Below, piece by piece: positions 7,690-10,715 of a stretch of 10,715 bases of DNA. The stretch's first letter is position 1. Each line of letters starts with the position of its first letter. A program made the translations under genes and the position numbers. The notes beneath the pieces were generated by a model. It made no database searches and was not told the origin of the DNA. It worked only from the letters and a program-made list of their open reading frames with translations. The stretch is from an uncultured bacterium (GTDB lineage: Bacteria > Bacillota > Negativicutes > Acidaminococcales > Acidaminococcaceae), in assembly GCA_905215645.1 (NCBI GenBank), contig CAJMQS010000059.1:1-10715 (forward strand), given 5' to 3'.

Positions 7690-7736
7690 AAAAAAGAGCA
7701 TCCCCAGCAATTGGATTTACATCGCTGAGAATACTC
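7690..7736 (-). terminator. Intrinsic-terminator-like hairpin in the leader of the DUF2798-like gene
   Basis: Read on the minus strand, GAGTATTCTCAGCGAT (7736-7721) pairs at all 16 positions, with four G-U pairs, with ATTGCTGGGGATGCTC (7711-7696) around the loop GTAAATCCA. Six U follow (7695-7690). The G-U pairs show that the structure belongs to minus-strand RNA. No minus-strand gene lies upstream that it could terminate. It therefore sits between a likely promoter (7748-7776) and the ribosome binding site (7676-7670). It is either an attenuator or the end of a tiny RNA of about 50 nucleotides. Confidence 0.75.
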
Positions 7737-7747
7737 ATTGCAGGTAC

Positions 7748-7776
7748 AGTATACCATATCCGAAAGAAAAATTCAC
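7748..7776 (-). promoter_or_regulatory. Likely promoter of the DUF2798-like gene
   Basis: On the minus strand the sequence reads GTGAAT (7776-7771), a 17-base spacer, then TATACT (7753-7748), preceded by TGG to give an extended -10. The -35 matches the consensus at three of six positions, which an extended -10 can tolerate. The predicted start is near 7741, about five bases before the terminator-like hairpin. Confidence 0.5.
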
Positions 7777-7786
7777 ATTTTTCCTG

Positions 7787-7792
7787 TATAAT
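7787..7792 (+). promoter_or_regulatory. Candidate -10 box for the peptidase-Nudix-mutY operon
   Basis: A perfect TATAAT lies 51 bases before the peptidase start codon, in an AT-rich stretch, and would start transcription near 7799. No TTGACA-like hexamer is found 16-18 bases upstream. The region overlaps the divergent minus-strand promoter, so the two transcription units may compete or be co-regulated. Confidence 0.4.
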
Positions 7793-7813
7793 AAAAGAAA
7801 CCCAGCACACTGG

Positions 7814-7834
7814 CCTTTTGGCCGGCAAAAGGAG
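7814..7834 (+). promoter_or_regulatory. Hairpin that can mask the peptidase ribosome binding site
   Basis: CCTTTTG (7814-7820) can pair with CAAAAGG (7826-7832) around GCCGG. The 3' arm contains most of the AAAAGGAGG ribosome binding site (7827-7834), which lies eight bases before the ATG at 7843. Folding would reduce ribosome access. The stem is only seven base pairs, so a regulatory effect is a possibility, not a demonstration. Confidence 0.4.
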
Positions 7835-7842
7835 GAATCGAC

Positions 7843-8979
7843 ATGGCTTTTGTAGTGAAAAATTATTTGGAAGACCTGGAGACCTTGGTCAATATGGAAT
7901 CCTTCAGTACCTTTCCGGAAGGGACTGCCAGAGTAGCAGAATGGATCCGTCAGCGGCTGGACCAGGCCGGCTGGAAAACGGAACTGATTCCTGTGGGGGA
8001 GGCTGTGGGACCCTGTTTGAAAGCGGTCTGGGGAAATCCGGATCATTATGATGTGATCCTCCTGGGCCATATGGATACTGTCTTTCCAGTGGGAACTGTG
8101 CAAGAAAGGCCTTTTTCCCTGGAGGGGGACCATTATAAAGGGCCTGGTTCAGCGGATATGAAATGCGGGGACTTGTTCATGATCTATCTGGCAGAAGCAC
8201 TCAGCTCCGAAAAGGCGCAGGGCAGCGTTTGCCTGTTGTTCAATCCTGATGAAGAGATCAGCTCCCGTTATTCCCGTCCGGTCATAGAACGGGAAGCCCG
8301 GAAGGCGGATCATGCCCTGATCATGGAAAGCGCCCGGCCCAATGGGGATCTGGTGAACCAACGGAAAGGTATCTGCAAGTATACCTTGACTTTTACCGGA
8401 ATCGCTTCTCATGCTGGAGTGAACCCGGACAAAGGAGCTAGCGCCATCAATGAATTTATCCACTGGGGAGAAAAAATCATCCAGCTGGGAGATCGGGAAG
8501 CTGGAACCACTGTAAATATCGGGGTGGTCCAGGGAGGCACGGCTCCCAATGTGGTAGCTGCCCAGTGCTGCTGCGTCATCGATGTACGGATCACGCAGAT
8601 CGCAGAGGGGGAACGGATCGACCGGGCCATCCGGGAGCTGGAAGCCCATCCTTTCGATGAGAGGGTGAAGGTCCAGGTAGAAGGCGGGATTACAAGACCG
8701 CCCATGGTCCCTACTCCCAAGACCCTAGAATTCTGCAGGATGGCAGAAAACATCGGAAAAGCGGAGGGTGTACAGTTCCACTGGCAGGCAGCCGGCGGAG
8801 GCAGTGACGGGAATTTCACTTCTGCCCTGGGGGTCCCTACTTTGGATGGCATGGGACCTGTAGGCGGCAATGGCCATGCGGTCACTGAATATGGGGTCAT
8901 CAGCAGCCTGGAACCACGATTCCGTTTCCTGAAATCTCTGGTGGAAGCCATCTTGAAAAAGCAAAGGGAAGAGGTGTGA
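7843..8979 (+). CDS. M20-family zinc metallopeptidase, carboxypeptidase G2-like
   Basis: The 378-residue cytoplasmic hydrolase carries the dinuclear zinc site of the M20 family. H76 and D78 lie in LGHMDTVFP, D105 in GSADMKCG, catalytic E137 and zinc ligand E138 in NPDEEISS, E162 in MESARP, and H345 in GGNGHAVTEYGV. H190 in ASHAGVNPDKGASA belongs to the dimerisation domain (about 175-285), which is inserted in the catalytic domain. The order and the HMDTV...GHAVTE signatures fit the carboxypeptidase G2/ArgE/DapE group, most like the CPG2 branch that removes C-terminal glutamate or acts on small N-acyl amino acids or peptides. The substrate cannot be set from sequence. There is no signal peptide. 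The ATG has AAAAGGAGG eight bases upstream. The Nudix gene starts 10 bases after its stop, so it leads a three-gene operon whose other members repair or prevent oxidative damage; the functional link is unclear. Confidence 0.9.
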   Translation: MAFVVKNYLEDLETLVNMESFSTFPEGTARVAEWIRQRLDQAGWKTELIPVGEAVGPCLKAVWGNPDHYDVILLGHMDTVFPVGTVQERPFSLEGDHYKGPGSADMKCGDLFMIYLAEALSSEKAQGSVCLLFNPDEEISSRYSRPVIEREARKADHALIMESARPNGDLVNQRKGICKYTLTFTGIASHAGVNPDKGASAINEFIHWGEKIIQLGDREAGTTVNIGVVQGGTAPNVVAAQCCCVIDVRITQIAEGERIDRAIRELEAHPFDERVKVQVEGGITRPPMVPTPKTLEFCRMAENIGKAEGVQFHWQAAGGGSDGNFTSALGVPTLDGMGPVGGNGHAVTEYGVISSLEPRFRFLKSLVEAILKKQREEV

Positions 8980-8989
8980 GAAAGGTCGT

Positions 8990-9475
8990 ATGAGAGATAC
9001 ATCACTGGTCTATCTGTTGGATGGAGAGAACCGGATCCTCCTGGGACGGAAGCGCCGGGGCATGGGTGTGGGGAAGTGGAATGGGTTCGGGGGAAAAATC
9101 GAACCGGGAGAAACCATGCGGCAGTGCGCTGTACGGGAATTGCAGGAAGAAAGTGGAATCCGGGTGCGCCCTGAAGATCTGGATCTGGTGGCTGATCTTT
9201 ATTTTGACCAGCCCTCTGATGGAAATTGGTCCCATGGGGGCATGGTATATTTTGCCCGGAAATGGGAAGGAGTCCCCACCTTGTCAGAAGAAATGGAACC
9301 CCGCTGGTTTGCCCTGGAGGAGCTGCCCTATCAGGAAATGTGGGAGGCGGACCGGATCTGGCTGCCCAAGCTGCTGAAGGGAAAACAGCTGCGGGGGACG
9401 ATCCTTTTTGATACGGATGGAGACCATGTTCTCCAATCGATGTTTCAGGAGGTCCATCTGGATGGAAAAAAATAA
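8990..9475 (+). CDS. MTH1/MutT-like Nudix hydrolase, probable 8-oxo-dGTP diphosphatase
   Basis: The 161-residue protein has a perfect Nudix box, G35-x5-E41-x7-R49-E-L-Q-E-E-S-G-I57, which binds the metal and cleaves nucleoside triphosphates to monophosphate plus pyrophosphate. The flanking sequence resembles MTH1 rather than E. coli MutT: GVGKWNGFGGK (26-36), with N31 at the position of MTH1 N33, and MWEADRIWLP (117-126), with W118 and D121 at the positions of MTH1 W117 and D120. MTH1 D119 is replaced by A120. The likely role is removal of oxidised purine nucleotides from the pool, so that they are not built into DNA. It is followed at once by mutY, which acts on the same lesion, and the two genes overlap by 14 bases. 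The ATG at 8990 has AAAGG (8981-8985) at short spacing and GAGGTG slightly further away. Confidence 0.88.
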   Translation: MRDTSLVYLLDGENRILLGRKRRGMGVGKWNGFGGKIEPGETMRQCAVRELQEESGIRVRPEDLDLVADLYFDQPSDGNWSHGGMVYFARKWEGVPTLSEEMEPRWFALEELPYQEMWEADRIWLPKLLKGKQLRGTILFDTDGDHVLQSMFQEVHLDGKK

Positions 9476-10522
9476 TTGGCCGGCCAGGCTGCTGGCATGG
9501 TTCGATGAAAATCGGCGGGAACTGCCTTGGCGGGAAAGCCATCCTCGGAACCCTTATCATGTGTGGATATCGGAAATCATGCTCCAGCAGACCCGCACGG
9601 AGACTGTCAGGGAATATTTCCGCCGCTGGATGGACCAGTTCCCTACCATCAAAGACTTGGCACAGGCTTCGGAAGAACAAGTGCTCCGGGCCTGGCAGGG
9701 ACTTGGATATTACAGCCGGGCAAGGAACCTCCATAAGGCAGCCCGTCAGATCATGGTGGAATGGGCTGGCCGGATGCCTGCAGAAAAAAAGGCTTTGGCG
9801 GCCCTGCCTGGAATCGGCGCCCCTATACGGTAGGGGCCATCCTTTCCATGGCTTTTGGACAGCCTGTACCGGCCGTGGACGGAAACCTCCTGCGGGTCCT
9901 GGCAAGACTGTACGGAGTGGACGAAGATATCTCCGGAACGGCTGGGAAGAAAGTCATCACGGAGCTGGCAGAAAAGGTTTTGCCGGAAGGACGACCCGGG
10001 GATTTCAATGAAGCCATGATGGACCTGGGTGCCGAGATCTGCATTCCCAAACATCCCCGCTGCGGACAGTGTCCGGTGCAGGGATCCTGTACAGCATGGC
10101 AGCAAAACAGAACAGATACCCTGCCTGTCAAAAAGGCCAAACCTATCCAGAAAGAATTTGCCGCTGCCTGCGGGATCTACTGCAAGGAAGGGAGATACTT
10201 GCTGCACAAGCGCCCTTCAAAGGGGATGTTGGCTTCCATGTGGGAATTTCCCATGGCTCTGGACCATGACGGAGATAGAGCCCGGCAGGATCTGGAAAAA
10301 CAATTGGGAACGGCTGCGGGACCGGCAGTATGGCAGCATAAACATGTCTTTACCCATCAGATTTGGCATATGAAAGCCTATTTACTGGAAAAAATCAGCT
10401 GCCCGGAAGGAGAATGGGCCTATTTCACTCCGGCAGAATGGGAAAAGGTGCCGCTGGCCGGACCCCATGCGAAATTGGCCGCATGGCTGAAAAAAACTGT
10501 TGACAGCAAAGAGAAGGTTTGA
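9462..10522 (+). pseudogene. mutY: Adenine DNA glycosylase MutY, interrupted by a frameshift
   Basis: MutY removes adenine opposite 8-oxoguanine. The start is ATG 9462, with AGGAGGT (9447-9453) eight bases upstream, inside the end of the Nudix gene. The first frame encodes residues 1-123, including catalytic E38 in VWISEIMLQQT, and stops at TAG 9831-9833 within the helix-hairpin-helix motif LPGIG. The rest continues in another frame to TGA 10520-10522: PYTVGAILSMAFGQ, catalytic D139 in AVDGN, the iron-sulphur cysteines C193, C200, C203 and C209 (C-x6-C-x2-C-x5-C), and the C-terminal MutT-like domain with FTHQIWHM. Removing two bases (one GC of GGCGCCCC, 9816-9823) restores LPGIGPYTVGA and a 352-residue protein whose E38-D139 and cysteine spacings equal E. 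coli MutY E37-D138 and 192/199/202/208. As written, the product is truncated and should be inactive. A sequencing or assembly error is the main alternative. Confidence 0.9.
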
Positions 10523-10528
10523 TATTAT
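10500..10528 (+). promoter_or_regulatory. Strong promoter P1 overlapping the mutY 3' end
   Basis: TTGACA (10500-10505, perfect -35), a 17-base spacer and TATTAT (10523-10528, five of six) follow an A-rich stretch that could act as an UP element. The predicted start is near 10535. It faces a leader region resembling that of rRNA operons and, with P2, forms a tandem promoter pair of the kind usual for rRNA operons. Confidence 0.65.
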
Positions 10529-10546
10529 ATACAAGCTTTCTCTTTG
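10507..10546. repeat. 15-base inverted repeat around the P1 -10 box and the mutY stop
   Basis: CAAAGAGAAGGTTTG (10507-10521) can pair along its whole length with CAAGCTTTCTCTTTG (10532-10546), with two G-U pairs, leaving the loop ATATTATATA (10522-10531). The mutY stop codon lies at the loop edge and the -10 box of P1 lies in the loop. No T-run follows on the plus strand, so it is not a standard terminator. It may be a protein-binding dyad on P1 or a stabilising hairpin at the end of the mutY mRNA. Confidence 0.65.
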
Positions 10547-10592
10547 AGGAAGCAGACAAGTCAGAGGAATTCACCAGCAAAAGAAAAAGTTG

Positions 10593-10621
10593 TTGACAAA
10601 TTCCAAATGATTTGTTAATAT
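10593..10621 (+). promoter_or_regulatory. Promoter P2, probably of a downstream rRNA operon
   Basis: TTGACA (10593-10598), a 17-base spacer and TAATAT (10616-10621, four of six; TATAAA overlaps it at 10619) follow an A-rich tract (AAAAGAAAAAG) that resembles an UP element. The predicted start is near 10628, the first base of a small hairpin (GCTGTT 10628-10633 / AACAGC 10638-10643). Confidence 0.6.
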
Positions 10622-10627
10622 AAATAA

Positions 10628-10715
10628 GCTGTTACAAAACAGCAAGGTTAGAACCCTGAAAACTGAATATTGTTGACAGATGTGCGGGTCAAGTCACCTT
10701 TACGGTGATGAGATC
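10628..10715 (+). other. Probable rRNA operon leader, running off the window
   Basis: Downstream of P2 there is no reading frame. The segment CCCTGAAAACTGAATA (10654-10669) resembles the TTTGAAAACTGAA motif commonly found shortly before 16S or 23S genes in Firmicutes rRNA operons. A short hairpin TCACC-TTTAC-GGTGA (10694-10708) follows. No mature rRNA sequence is reached, so the assignment rests on motif resemblance and the tandem promoters. A tRNA cluster or another stable RNA is the alternative. Confidence 0.45.

Noticed and set aside
7164..7728. Plus-strand open frames across the minus-strand membrane protein gene (for example a 174-codon frame from 7164).
   Set aside because: They begin inside the terminator hairpin, lack ribosome sites and are rich in Gln, His and Pro. 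The minus-strand frame has clear membrane helices.
7662..7757. An upstream start at 7757 for the minus-strand membrane protein.
   Set aside because: It would translate through the terminator-like hairpin, adds a Cys-rich extension without family support and lacks a ribosome site. TTG 7661 has a well-spaced AGAGGAG.
9784..9790. The A7 run as the site of the mutY frame change.
   Set aside because: The residues after the run (KALAALPGIG) still match MutY in the first frame, so the break lies about 30 bases further on.
9816..9833. Programmed ribosomal frameshifting to join the two mutY frames.
   Set aside because: There is no X-XXY-YYZ slippery heptamer at the junction and no clear downstream stimulator, and MutY is not a known frameshift gene. 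A GC duplication explains the spacing exactly.
10673..10703. A third TTGACA (10673-10678) as promoter P3.
   Set aside because: No acceptable -10 lies 16-18 bases downstream (ACCTTT at the 17-base position).
1..10715. Mobile elements, CRISPR arrays, phage or toxin-antitoxin genes.
   Set aside because: No transposase, integrase, regular spaced repeats or recognisable defence proteins were seen. All clear frames are housekeeping or transport genes.

Overview
The window (10,715 bases, GC-rich coding DNA with strong Shine-Dalgarno sites and several GTG/TTG starts) reads as an ordinary, gene-dense chromosomal segment of a Firmicutes-type bacterium. A MacA-type adaptor that keeps most of the outer-membrane-channel docking motif suggests a diderm Firmicute. 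Negativicutes, for example an Acidaminococcus relative, is my best guess, but that placement is inference from protein style and not a database match.

Layout, left to right. (1) 54-3793, plus strand: obgE (ribosome-associated GTPase), then proB and proA, the first two enzymes of proline synthesis from glutamate. (2) 3794-3980: an intergenic region with a strong intrinsic terminator hairpin and a perfect 8-base dyad just before the next start codon. (3) 3981-7139, plus strand: a tightly coupled MacAB/YknXYZ-type export operon, consisting of membrane-fusion adaptor, separate ATPase and FtsX-type permease, plus an unrecognised 55-residue single-membrane-span protein whose start overlaps the permease stop. 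It ends in a very long terminator hairpin. (4) 7218-7661, minus strand: a four-helix DUF2798-like membrane protein, with an intrinsic-terminator-like hairpin between its likely promoter and its ribosome binding site. (5) 7843-10522, plus strand: an M20 metallopeptidase, an MTH1/MutT-like Nudix hydrolase and mutY. The last two form an 8-oxoguanine (GO) defence pair, but mutY carries a frameshift inside its helix-hairpin-helix motif. (6) 10500-10715: two consensus-like TTGACA promoters and a leader resembling those in front of rRNA operons. The rRNA itself would lie beyond the window.

I found no mobile element, CRISPR array, tRNA or novel defence system. The points most worth a second look are the mutY frameshift, which family spacing identifies as a surplus GC dinucleotide; the promoter/terminator arrangement in front of the DUF2798-like gene, with a weaker parallel before the transporter operon; the coupled 55-residue protein; and the inverted repeat centred on the -10 box of the first downstream promoter.
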